Source: Mytilus trossulus (Eukaryota; Mollusca; Bivalvia; Mytilida; Mytilidae). From it: a DNA stretch of 64,000 nt. Below are positions 47,600 to 59,000 of the stretch, piece after piece (the stretch's first letter is position 1; each line of letters begins with the position of its first letter). The stretch spans positions 18,895,862 to 18,959,861 of the forward strand of contig NC_086379.1 in the NCBI RefSeq assembly GCF_036588685.1, in the 5' to 3' direction. Below the pieces are notes generated by a model, which did no database searches, was not told the origin of the DNA, and saw only the letters and a list, made by a program, of their open reading frames with translations. The translations under genes and the position numbers were made by a program.

Positions 47600-48290
47600 A
47601 AAGACAAAGACAACGGCAAAACAATTGTCCTATCTCGATGACAAATATATTGATGTCCCCGCAGATAAAGCACCACACAACATTGTTCTTGTGTGTATAT
47701 CTCATTACATAAACTGCTTGATGAATGAATTAAGTATTGACACTTCATTTGGAAACTCATCATATATATCTCGACGACACTTACCAAAGAGGAAACCCTG
47801 GCTGATCATAGGTCTTTTCAATTTCCCTTGGAATTTTAAACAAAGATGAAGAACTAGATTTTTCATCAATGTATTGGATACATAAACTGCATACATGTCC
47901 TTACAAACAACGGAATGATGCTGGGTCTTCTAATTGCCTACTAAACCCTTTTTTAAATTATTAACATCTATTTTATGAGCAATCAAAGCCGGACTACAAT
48001 TTTATTGTGAAACTGCCTATTCTAGAGGTGGTGTGAATCAAATGTGGATACTCAAAAAATTCAAAGTTCATACAAACTAATTAAGACTCTTTCATCTTGC
48101 AATAGTTTGACTTTTCTACACTTTGCACAAGTATTCCCCATTCCAAACAAAAAGACAAATTGAAAGAGTTGGTATTGCTTGTTTCATAAAAACAGAATGG
48201 TCAACGTAGATACAAGTATCATGTCTAAGAGAGGGAATAAATATAAATTTATTTTGTCGTTCAAAGCATTTGCCAAAAAAAAAGTAACTT
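47600..48290 (+). pseudogene. Reverse-transcriptase pseudogene, N-terminal half (bivalve RT family)
   Basis: 47625-47849 reads YIDVPADKAPHNIVLVC, SHYINCLMNELSIDT and WLIIGLFNFPWN, followed in other frames by a WIHKLHTCPYKQ-like remnant. GLQFYCETAYSRGGVNQMWI appears at about 48005-48055. These are the upstream RT fingers of the family whose palm lies at 17.3 and 20.1 kb. Multiple frameshifts and stops. Confidence 0.8.
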
Positions 48291-48299
48291 CACATGGGG

Positions 48300-50017
48300 A
48301 ATGGTGATTTACAGGGTTAAAAAATCTAAGTATGTTAGTACTAATTTCAGGCACAGACCGAGATTTTGAATTATCCAGAATTTCTTAAGAATTTTTAAGA
48401 ATAAACATATGGTTAATACTCCTATGCGAGTAAAATAATTTTGTCGTTCAAAGTATTTTTAACTTGATAATAGAACAATGACCTACCGTATAATAGAACA
48501 CTAACACATTGGCGGGATCTTTAAAAGTACAGAGTCATGTCATATAAACCAAAGAAACACAAAAAGTCGCACATATAAAACACACCAGGAAAAATGTAAG
48601 ATTATACAAACACATTGACGGGATGTTTAAGTACCGAGCCCCGTCAAATGGATATCACAGAAAACAGACCAAACAGTAAAAGTAGTATAAATTATAGAAC
48701 AAAGACAAATGAAAGAACAATATAACATGTTGTTTAGATAATAAACAACGTCAGAGCGCAGAATCTAGACATCAAGATCATCATGTATTATTTGTGAAGT
48801 TAATACGGAATATTTATCAACAAGGTCTTGGTACATTCAAATGAACCTTTTCAGAAAACGGGTTTGTCATCATAATCATAATCTAACATATGAATTACCA
48901 CTAAATTAATTTTTAAACATATCTATCTTAAAAGAAAAACTATTAGAATGCATTTGGAGCAATGAGGATTCAAAGAAAGTTTGAGTCTTTAGTTTTATAT
49001 GTTGTGTCTTGTATACTATTATTTGTCTGTTTGTCATTTTCTTTTTAGCGATATGGCGTTGCCAGTTTATTTTCAATCTAGGAGTTTGAACGATCTTCTT
49101 GCATCTCAACCCCCCTCCCCCTTGTGTTAGGAACATTTTCGCTGATTTTACATGCGATATTCATAAATGTTCATCTTTTTTAAGAATGTTTATTCAAGCT
49201 AAAGCACTCACTAATTACTACATCGCGGGTCCGTGCCTGAATTAAAGTACCTGCCTGGATTTGTAGTATTCATATTGTCATCCTGATTATAAGGTACACA
49301 GTTTGGTTTCATAGTGATTTGGATTATAACACAACGTTGACTGCTGTTTCCCTTTTTTTAATATTTTTATATTTTTTTTTCAACAAAAAAAAGTTTGAAC
49401 AAATATCAAATATTTGTGTTTTTAGAATAAATTTGTCAATTGTATCATTAAAGGGGAGATAACTCCTATAGTAAATATTTTATACTGGAATGGTAGTGAA
49501 ATTCAATATTTTCCTTGTAGCTAGAAAACAAGTACGGTAGTTACACCATTATTTCAATATTTTTTTAAAGTATATTATATGAACTATCTTCTCATATTCT
49601 ATTTCAAAATTCAATCTCATAGATTTCTATTTATTCACAAAAATTAGATTTTCATTAACAATCTATGCAAATTTTGCAAGACATGTCGCTTTATCAATAG
49701 CACGGTGACCAATTCTTTTTATCAGATTTTTTGAAAAGGCTTATTAAAACCTTCATTTTGGCAGAGTTTAAGAAAATTCTATCTCAGGAAATATACCGAT
49801 GATCCATCTTAGGTAGTATAGATTGCAAATTTACCTGACAACATAGTTATCCCATTTCACCTAGATAATGTTTTACTATGATTAGATTACACACCAATAC
49901 TGTCATAAATAGACTAAAACTGCATATCTAACTTGTGAAATTTTCATTCCTACCAGTTGTTCATTATATGTACTATTAAAGGTACTAAGGGTAAAAAGAT
50001 ATAGACCTGTAAAAAAA
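48300..50017. other. Intergenic stretch upstream of the B-box gene
   Basis: A degenerate direct repeat is visible near 48510 and 48610 (ACACATTGRCGGGATSTTTA). The proximal 300 bases before 50018 are AT-rich and show no clear TATA or initiator I would defend. Confidence 0.5.
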
Positions 50018-51723
50018 ATGGCGTTATCAAAATCTGTCGGAGCAGCTCAAGATATTGTTTCTTGTGATCTTTGTGAATTAGAAACAAATCTTAAATGGCG
50101 ATGTTTGAATTGTCAACTTTTTATGTGTAATAAGTGCCGTGATAAAATCCACCCGAAGATTAGAAACGCCAAAGACCACACAGTAGTTGACATAACACAG
50201 ACAGAGGTGAGTGGTGGTATTAGTAACATTGACTTTACAAACATCAAATGTAAAGTACACACAACACAATCATGCTGTATTTTCTGTAGTAGTTGTGATG
50301 AACTTGCCTGTCCAAGCTGCATTACAAAAGGGCATGCTGGACATACTTTCATCGAAATTAAAAATGCATATAAAATGAAAGTAGAATGGCTAAAAAATTC
50401 AAAAGGAAATTTAAAAATGAGCGAGAAGATGCTTGATGAAGGGGATAAAACACTTGAGAAAATAACAGTCAGGGAAAGTATCAATCGTCAGAAGACTTGT
50501 CAAGATATTCAACATCGAAGGGAATCATTAAAAAAGAGGTAGATAAATATGCTCTCAAACTTATGCAAGTAGTTAATATAAATATGGAAAACATCGAAAA
50601 TTCTATTTCTAGAAAGAAGAAAAATGTCACAGAAGGCCGAAAAAAAGTGGAAAATAATTTAAAGACAGCAGAAGAAATGCTTACTACAATAGATATGTCT
50701 TTTTTCTTTGAAAATGCTGATATCATTGCAAACTCCTCTAATGATAGTGTAGAAGGAGTCAATGTTATCTGTAAAAGAGTGCCAAATTTCAAACCAGGGA
50801 GCATTTTGCAATCAAATGTTGGGACATTGTTTGCAGACAATAGTTTCAGAAATACCGTAATAAGTATGAAAGTGAACAAGGAGTTCACCACTGGAATCAA
50901 ACATTGTCAGTTCCTACATGCTTGTTCTGATGGATCATTGTGGCTAGGTGATGATATGTATAAACGCTTAGACAAAGTTAATCCAGAGGGGAACATTCTC
51001 TCAACAATATTGACTATTAACACTGAACTACAAGATATAGCCGTCATGCATAATAATGATCTACTTATTACGGAAGGCACCTCAAGGCTTAAACTTGTCA
51101 ATGGAAAGACTGGGAAAGTCAGTGATTCACCATATAGTCTGGATTTATTAAAGATAATTGCTGTTCATGTAACCAATGACAACAACGTCATCTTAGGTGC
51201 AAGAAGTCATGGAACAGCCTTCCCAGTGACAGGAAGAAGAGTGGTGATTGTAATGGACCAGGAGGGTGATCAACTTATTGAGTATGAACTGGATAAACAT
51301 CAACAACAAATATTTTCATATCCTTGGAAAATAACCAGCACCATTAATGGAAATATATTTGTTGTTGATTGCCTTTCAGAAGATAATAGAGGAAGGGTTT
51401 TGGTACTATGTGAGGGCGGGAATATTTTGAATGAATACACCGGGTGTCAAAATATTAACACAATGGATCGACCATTTACACCAGCATGTATAACAACTAC
51501 ACCAACAGATAACGTAATTGTTATTGATTTTTACAATCACCTTTACATCCTTGACAATTCTGCCCACCTGATATTCCACTACAATATCAATGACTTAGAA
51601 GTGATAAAGTATCCATTAGGCATTGTTTGTACAAGTGAAACAACATTGTACCTTGGATGTTCACCACCAGCGAACAGTACAACAAATGCAAAACTCTATG
51701 AGATTCAATGTTCGGGATTTTAA
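50018..51723 (+). CDS. B-box (TRIM-like) protein with C-terminal beta-propeller, split by a one-base frameshift
   Basis: Single coding exon from ATG at 50018 to TAA at 51721-51723, about 568 residues if the frame is continuous. Two zinc-binding B-boxes are present: C16, C19, C32, C37, C40, H45 and H54 for the first, and C78, H81, C90, C93, C98, C101, H106 and H109 for the second. No RING finger precedes them, so ubiquitin ligase activity is not implied. A charged coiled-coil region follows (about 130-245), then a repeat-type propeller with ACSDGSLWLGDD, HNNDLLITEG, NGNIFVVDC, TDNVIVIDFYNHLYILD and ending CSGF. The frame is interrupted: the first part ends at a TAG at 50540-50542 after ESLKKR, and the second resumes one frame over from KKEVDKYALK. 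One extra A in the six-A run at 50530-50535 would join them. This may be a sequencing error, a recent null or a frameshift site. Family members are numerous in bivalves. Confidence 0.85.
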
Positions 51724-51966
51724 TTGACAAGTTGGTAATGAAATTTACAATATGATTGCCTTTTTCTTGTCATGGTTGTGTGAAATCATTGTTGTTTGCT
51801 TGGAGCTACTCGGAATCCTGAACAAAAGTTAAACTGAATTTTGTTTATTGTATTTACAGATAAAACAGACATTGTCTGTAAAACGATTTAAGATTGAGTG
51901 TTTGCATTAATTGAAGTTTATTGCTCTTCAGCATAAAATGCTATGGGATATCTAGTATGCAGCTTC

Positions 51967-51972
51967 AATAAA
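51967..51972 (+). promoter_or_regulatory. Candidate polyadenylation signal of the B-box gene
   Basis: AATAAA about 245 bases after the stop. Confidence 0.5.
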
Positions 51973-52018
51973 AACACAGATTAAAAAAAATGAGTAAATG
52001 AAGTTTTGTGGATTATTG

Positions 52019-52200
52019 TTAAGGAGGGGCGAAAGATACCAAAGGAACAGTCAAACTCATAGATCGAAAATAAACTGACAACGCCATGGCTATAAAAAAA
52101 AAAGACAAACAGCCAAATAATAATACATAAAACACAACATAGAAAACTAAAGACTAAGCAACACGAACCCCAACAAAAACTGGGGGTGATCTCAGGTGCT
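52019..52200 (+). repeat. Dispersed repeat, family F
   Basis: GGGGCGAAAGATACCAAAGG, GTCAAACTCATAGATCG and ACTGACAACGCCATGGCTA. Same as 7808-7870 and, inverted, 45150-45200. Confidence 0.85.
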
Positions 52201-52225
52201 CTGCAAGGGTCAGCAGATTAATTCC

Positions 52226-52310
52226 TCGTTTTCCAACTTAGCATCGTATGGTGTTTACATATCTCAGTTGATACGTTATGCTTGTGCATATTCATACTTC
52301 ATATACAGAA
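52226..52310 (+). pseudogene. Small RT-family fragment
   Basis: Reads SYGVYISQLIRYACAYSYF, matching the C-terminal part of the RT pseudogene at 19765-19810 (minus). Only this piece remains, fused to a family F repeat. Confidence 0.7.
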
Positions 52311-52329
52311 GTGTGCTCCTAACACAATG

Positions 52330-53040
52330 ACAGTCTGTAAAATTTATGATCCTGGTACCTTTGATAACTAATTATCCTATCTCTAATATTGCTAAAATGT
52401 GTATGATTATTAATTGAGAACAATCTTAAAGATAAACAAACAAATAGTCTTATATTTAATTATAATGTAATTACAATGATTTTGGATTTTTTTTTCAAAA
52501 CTGTTTTTGTGATTTAACCAATATTTAATCAATTTGGAATTAACCGTTAAAATATAATGGTACTAAAAAAAGAAAAAAAACCTACAGATTAATCTCAGCT
52601 TTTTGTTTATCATAAAAGTAAATTAACTGAAATAATGTTTTCTATTTTATTACATGATAAATCTACACATTGATTCAATCAAAATAAGGGGCAGAATTCG
52701 GGAACAGTAAAACACTGCAAAAAAAAAATTAGAAACATATCGTTTAAATCAAAAGATTCATAATGAACACAACTACATCATGTCTTAAGATGAATTGAAT
52801 GACAAAAGAAATGATTTTCTAATAATTTTGTCAAAACCAAATAGCTATGAAATAATTCTGAAATTGAAGAATCCAATCATGATTTTAAGAAAAAATATAT
52901 ATTTTATTTCAAAAGGTGAACATTTGTAAAAAAAAAAACTGGTTTAAATCATTGCTTGGTTTTAATAGCCAAAATATTGGGCTACACCCACGAGAATGAA
53001 GTATACGTCTATAAATTAACCCCCTTCCCCCTCCGCCTTT
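52330..53040. other. AT-rich spacer, nothing recognised
   Basis: Poly-A and poly-T runs only. Confidence 0.4.
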
Positions 53041-53044
53041 TTAG

Positions 53045-54317
53045 CCCGAAGGGCCAAGTGAGCTTTTCTCATCACTTGGCGTCCGTCGTCCGTCGTCGTC
53101 CGTCGTCGTCGTCGTCGTCCGTCGTCGTTAACTTTAACAAAAATCTTCTCCTCTGAAACTACTGGGCCAAATCAAATCAAACTTGGCCACAATCATCATT
53201 GGGGTATCTAGTTTAAAAAATGTGTGGCGTGACCTGGTCAACCAACCAAGATGGCCGCCACCGCTAAAAATAGAACATAGGGGTAAAATGCAGTTTTTGG
53301 CCTATAACTCAAAAACCAAAGCATTTTGAGGAAATCTGACGGGATAAAAATGTTTATCAGGTCAAGAACTATCTGCCCTGAAATTTTCAGATGAATCGGT
53401 CAATCGGTTGTTGGGTTGCTGCCCCTGAATTGGTTATTTTGAGGAAATTTTGCTGTTTTTGGTTATTATCTTGAATATTATTATAGATAGAGATAAATTG
53501 TAAACAGCAAAAATGTTCAGCAAAGTAAGATCTACAAATAAGTCAACATGACCAAAATGGTCAGTTGACCCCTTTAGGAGTTATTGCCCTTTATAGTCAA
53601 TCTTTAACCATTTTTCATAAATCTAAGTAATCTTTTACAAAATCTCCACTGAAACTACTAGGCCACAATCATCTTTGGGGTATCTAGTTTGAAAAATGTG
53701 TCCGATGACCTGGCCATTCAACCAAGATGGCCGCCACGGCTAAAAATAGAACATAGGGGTAAAATGCAGTTTTTTGCTTATAACTATGAAACCAAAGCAT
53801 CTAGAGCAAATCTGACAAGAAGTTAAATTGTTAATCAAGTCAATATCTATCTGCCCTGAATTTTTCAGATGAATTGGACAACTGGTTGTTGGATTGCTGC
53901 CCTCCAATTGGTAATTTTTAAAGAAATTTTGCCGTTTTTGGTTATCTTGAATACTATTATAGATAGCGATAAACTGTAAACAGCAATAATGTTCAGCAAA
54001 GTAAGATCTACAAATAAGTCAACATGACCTAAATGGTCAATTGACCCCTTAAGGAGTTATTGCCCTTTATAGTCAATTTTTAACAATTTTCATTAATTTG
54101 GTAAATTTATGTAAATTTTTACCAAATATAGTTCTCTGTTACTAATGGGCAAAGTTCATGATAGATATAATTGTAAGAAGCAAAATTGTTCAGTAAAGTA
54201 AGAACTTCAAACACATCACCATCACCAAAATACAATTTTGTCATGAATCCATTTGTGTCCTTTGTTTAATATGCACATAGACCAAGGTGAGCGACACAGG
54301 CTCTTTAGAGCCTCTAG
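53045..54317 (+). mobile_element. Helitron-like non-autonomous element, copy 2
   Basis: Near the left end is GTGAGCTTTTCTCATCACTT, then a CGTCGTC microsatellite (53088-53130). Two ~500-base internal units follow (from about 53140 and 53640), each with a variant of AAGATGGCCGCCACGGCTAA. The 3' end has the hairpin AGGCTCTTTAGAGCCT (54298-54313), then CTAG (54314-54317) and a T. A 3' hairpin followed by CTRR and host T is the Helitron signature. No Rep/helicase coding is present and the 5' TC end could not be fixed. Confidence 0.75.
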
Positions 54318-54319
54318 TT

Positions 54320-55184
54320 ATTAAAATATTATTTAAACATATTAGATCTTTTGTAAACGATGTCTTTTTCATCAAAACCAGTTATGTGAATTGTTATCAA
54401 AAACTTGGTAGAACTCGACAATACAGAATGATACACATAACATCCAAATGATTGGCGCTATAGGCAAAATGAAATGAAGATATGCATACATACTGTTTTG
54501 AAATAATTTAGTTACTGAATCACATGTGTGCCGAAGTACTTATTGACCTGCAAAACGAACCATTATTTGTTTAGCTGGTTTTCTGTTGGCCAACATTGGC
54601 CAGAACTCAAGACCTTCAATCCAATTTTTTTTTTTCAATCATGGACATGTAAAAATGGTAAATATCACTTTCTTGGGTGCAAAATTGATGATGATTTAAG
54701 ACAAAATTTCCAAACCTCCTTAAATTCCCCTCTTAAAATACTCTTTCATACTGAACAGTAAAGTTCTGTCCTTGATATTTATAAATAAACTATAAAATTC
54801 ATAAACTAAGGAGAACATGCGTAGCAACATCCCACTATATGAGTTATAACTAGCAACACCCAGGGGCTACAGATTTTGTAACGATGTGGGTTAACCAATC
54901 AAAATCCTAGTACATGTAATATATTAAGCAGGTAATAATATGATATGATTGGGGTTATGCCCCCTATGTTAAAAAGCAGCAGTTGGACTAAAAATGTCTT
55001 GCCTTAATGTTGTTTTTGTGGTTACAAATAACTTGAATATTTTGCATTAACCTTTAATTTTGGTTTGCAGGTCAGAGGTCAATGTCTTATCCATGTAACG
55101 TGACTAATAAAATAAAGGTTCTTTAACAATGTTAAATATTAGGGAGAAATAAATTATGTCAGATATGAAAATATAAACACATAT
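54320..55184. other. Intergenic stretch, nothing recognised
   Basis: One short open frame (54528-54761) without a domain. Confidence 0.4.
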
Positions 55185-55425
55185 AAATAAACTCATCAAA
55201 GATACCAGGACTAAATTTAGTATATAGGCCAGACGCAAGTTTCGTCAACAAAAGACTCATCAGTGACGTTCGAATCCAAAAAAGTTAAAAAGGCCAAATA
55301 AAGTATGAAGGTGAAAAGCATTGAGGACCAAAATTCCTTAAAGTGTTGCCAAATACAGCTAAGGTAATCTATGCCTGAGGTAGAAAAGCCTTAGTATTTC
55401 AAAAAATTCAAAAAATTGTTAACAT
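55185..55425 (+). repeat. Family A repeat (copy 4)
   Basis: AAACTCATCAAAGATACCAG, AGACTCATCAGTGACGTTCG and GAGGTAGAAAAGCCTTAGTA match the other copies. Confidence 0.85.
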
Positions 55426-55768
55426 TGTGACCTTGATGTTATAGGTTTAAGCCACACGACAAATATGAAGATATGCAACACACTGCCATATGTTTATACA
55501 TCCATATGCCAATAATCATAAGCCACTTCAATAGGTAAAAAAGTTTTATCCCTAGACAAGGTTTTATGAGAAGCAGATGAAAAAAAATTCTTAAACATAA
55601 AGTATAACTTTGTTGAAAGAGAGACATATATTTTTGATACAAATAATACAGAAGTATAAATGGTGTAATGACATAACCCAACAGGATAAAGTCTTCATTC
55701 TGGTAAGAACTGATTTAGAATACTGACCAATGAGATTTACAATAATTCTGCTGACAACAGATATATAT

Positions 55769-55839
55769 TGTGTTATTTGTATCATTTGTGTTCAGACATG
55801 AGATAATAATGTCTGAAGACAAATGATACAAATAACACA
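55769..55839. other. 30-bp near-perfect hairpin, pre-miRNA-sized
   Basis: Arms 55769-55798 (TGTGTTATTTGTATCATTTG...) and 55810-55839 (...CAAATGATACAAATAACACA) pair with one mismatch over 30 positions around an 11-base loop. It lies about 170-240 bases past the stop of the saposin-like gene. It may be an RNA hairpin in or just beyond that 3' UTR or a small palindromic insertion. Confidence 0.85.
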
Positions 55840-55882
55840 AATAAAACTTGTTAAAAACAAGACAACAAAACAAATGGAATGA

Positions 55883-55888
55883 TTTATT
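55883..55888 (-). promoter_or_regulatory. Candidate polyadenylation signal of the saposin-like gene
   Basis: AATAAA on the minus strand (TTTATT on plus), about 120 bases after the stop. If used, transcription would end before or near the 55.8-kb hairpin. Confidence 0.45.
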
Positions 55889-56006
55889 CTGGCTTACATG
55901 TAGTAAAACTAGCCAACTGATTCAATTTTCTAATGAATATATGAAATTAATATTATTTGATTTGTAAAAATTATTTAAAGTTATCAATTGTGAATCTTTA
56001 AAATAT

Positions 56007-59000
56007 TTAGCACACAGTTATCATGTGACACACATCGTCAGGAGAAAGTATTTTGTTGATAATCTTCAGTAAGATTTCTTCCATTTCTGCTGCAGCAAAT
56101 AATTTACACTGCAAAAAATAAGAGAATATTTCAAGATTATGACAAAATGGTAAAGAAATTTAAAAGTATTAATTGAATAATTTAACAGTAGAAATACTAT
56201 TTTATGCACACCAATAACAATTTATTTACAAAGAAGACAGCAGCAATTGAAGTTCACTTTATAATAACATTTATAGTGATACTTCTGACTTATTCAAATG
56301 GCAAAGTCCATAGAACAATTATGAACATGTCAGACAAGTAATTGTTACCATTATATTGTATCTTCTTACCTTCTATAGCTAGTATTGACGCTTTTTATTC
56401 AATTTGTTTTGGATACCTTAATCCTTATTTGTTTCTTTTGGACATCTTTGGTTTGTTTTATTGAGTATTTGTCTCATTGATTCACATTTATATGCCAAAT
56501 GTTCTTGTGATGTGTTTCGATATCATCTTTGTAAGGGTATCTTTAAAATACTTCAATGATTTCAAATTGGAGTCATGGCTAACATTTCATATCCCCTACT
56601 CTAAAGCCTTTTTGTCTTCTATATGACTTTATAGTTTTATTCTTTGTATTATCTGATTATTTTGATTTCTGACTTTGCTTTCAACATTGTAAAGTGGCAT
56701 CCATATTTTTTTTAATAAGAGATACAAACTTACTGCGTTTTTAGTTGGTGATGGTAATCTTTCACAAACATCATCTACATACATCTTAACTTCGTTCTGT
56801 AATCAGAAATATATTTGTATTATCAAGTTTATACACTTATAGTGCTACAAGCAGGTCAATGCTGTTGCTTGTGGACTGACAAATGATAGCATCTGTCTAA
56901 GATCTTTGTATTGAAAATTTTGGTTGATATAATATTTTTTTTTTGATTTAACCCAAAACAATATTTTAAAACAATGTTCCTTACAAAGGTGATCAGAGTT
57001 ATCTTTTATATCTTTTAAAGCAAGGCCCTGGATCAAATATTTTTTTCATAAAAAGGTTAAACTTTATAAACAATATTTTTCTTGTATGGATAAAGTTTCA
57101 TCAGTAGCCAGATTTAGGCGTACTGTTAAGAAATGTAGCATGGTTTGAGACACATCTGTTTGTTTAAGTTTGTGATTAGGTTAGTTTAAGGTTAATAACC
57201 ACTAACAGTATGTCAATGATATTGGAACTGTACAAAACAGCTCTTTCTGAACTTAATCTTACCATTTTAGAAATGAAGCATTTTTGATGTATTATTTACT
57301 AGTATCACAACAATATAAAACTAAACAAATCAAAACTAGTACAAACCTTATCATGATTAAGATTTTCATCGATGTATTTGATGATTTCTTTACATATTTC
57401 ACACTCTGCATCTTTATCCTTCATCTTCTCATCAAAGAAAACTGCAACTGGTTTGTCTACTGCAGCAACAAAAGAACCTTTAAAAAATATGATCAAATGA
57501 TGTTAAACAGTAAGTCACTGGTGATGACAAAAATGAATGATATGACCCTTTTTCAACATATATCTGACCAACATGTTTTTCCATTAAGTGTAATATAATT
57601 TGTATTAAGACCCATACAGTATTATCAAATATAAAAGACAGAAACAAATATTTTAGTTACCACACAAAAGAAAGCAAATACTTTAAAGCAAATAAGGTTA
57701 GAAGTAGTACACATGTTATTTCACCCCTATGGCTAAAATTAGAATGAACAAAACAATATAAAATAACCTTTATTTAGTAAACAAAAATCCAATTTATTAT
57801 TGCATCCAAGCAGTTGTCACCAATTCAACACACCAAAACCAGAGGATAATGTAAATTCAGAAATTATTGCATGCATTTATTATTGCGATTTCGTCATTTT
57901 AGAATTAAATGCGATTTTAATTTTTATGATTTTGAGGAAAATCCTGTTAAATTCATAAAAAATATTTCAAAATGCTAGTTTAAATTATTGCGTTTGCAAC
58001 TCTGTCGCATTTTTCGCAATAATAAAAACTTCGCATTAATTTTTGAATTAACAGTAGGTATTTTGAGAGTAAATAATACCTACCATTACATTCATCAGGG
58101 ATATAATGCTGACACAGAACATCCTCATCAAATCCATGGGATAATTCTTTTATTATTTCTGGTACACTCTTCATACACTGCAAATATCAATTAAAATTCA
58201 AATGGTTACAACAATTCAATTAGATGTCTGACTCATAAGAAATTTGGACAAAGTTACTATTTGAGTACTGAGTTCCCGGTCTATCCAATGTAATAGAATG
58301 GTTCTTTTTCAAATGCTATCAAATAAATGTGACCTAAGAAATTAAAAACAATTAAAATTAATAGCTAATTTACCAGTTTGTTATAATGTGGATTCATTAA
58401 TATTCGTTGGAGACCAATTTTTAAGTGGCTATTAAGGGTACAAGTGAACCATGAAATAACATATTCAATGAAAATACAAATTTTGTAAAGGCTTGTATGC
58501 AGACTTTGGCAAAAACCGCAAAATTAAATATCCCATGTATATACAAGTTTTCTTTGTCCACGAAAATTGGTACTCACAAAAATAAATGAATCCACAGTAT
58601 GGCTTTTGAAAGCCTATCACAATTTCAAATTAAATTGATATGGATGTAAACTCAGCTCTGAACAAGACAGATATGCTGAGCTGGATTTTCAACAAACGAT
58701 TTTGTTTTCTGTGTGTGTTACATTTCAGTGTTGTGTCGTAGTTCTCCTCTTATATTTAATGCGTTACCATCTTTTTTAGTTTGTTACCCCAATTTTGTTT
58801 TTTGTCCATGGATTTATGAGTTTTGAACAGCGTTATACTACTGTTGCCTTTATTTATTGACTCCAAACCAACACAATACTTCAAAAATTAATAAAAAAAA
58901 AAATTTTAATTTTTGAAATACTGAACCTTTAAACATGTAAGACAGGTTTTGTGTTATATTTGTATCTGGTTGGAAGGAAAATTGATTACCTGGATAACTA

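Noticed and set aside
50524..50545. Programmed ribosomal frameshift as the main explanation of the B-box gene break
   Set aside because: A plain six-A run without a clear slippery heptamer-plus-structure arrangement is better explained by a sequencing or allelic one-base deletion; kept only as a lesser possibility.
53088..53130. CGTCGTC tract as a coding repeat
   Set aside because: It is a microsatellite inside the Helitron-like element, with the short open frame 52956-53156 arising from it.
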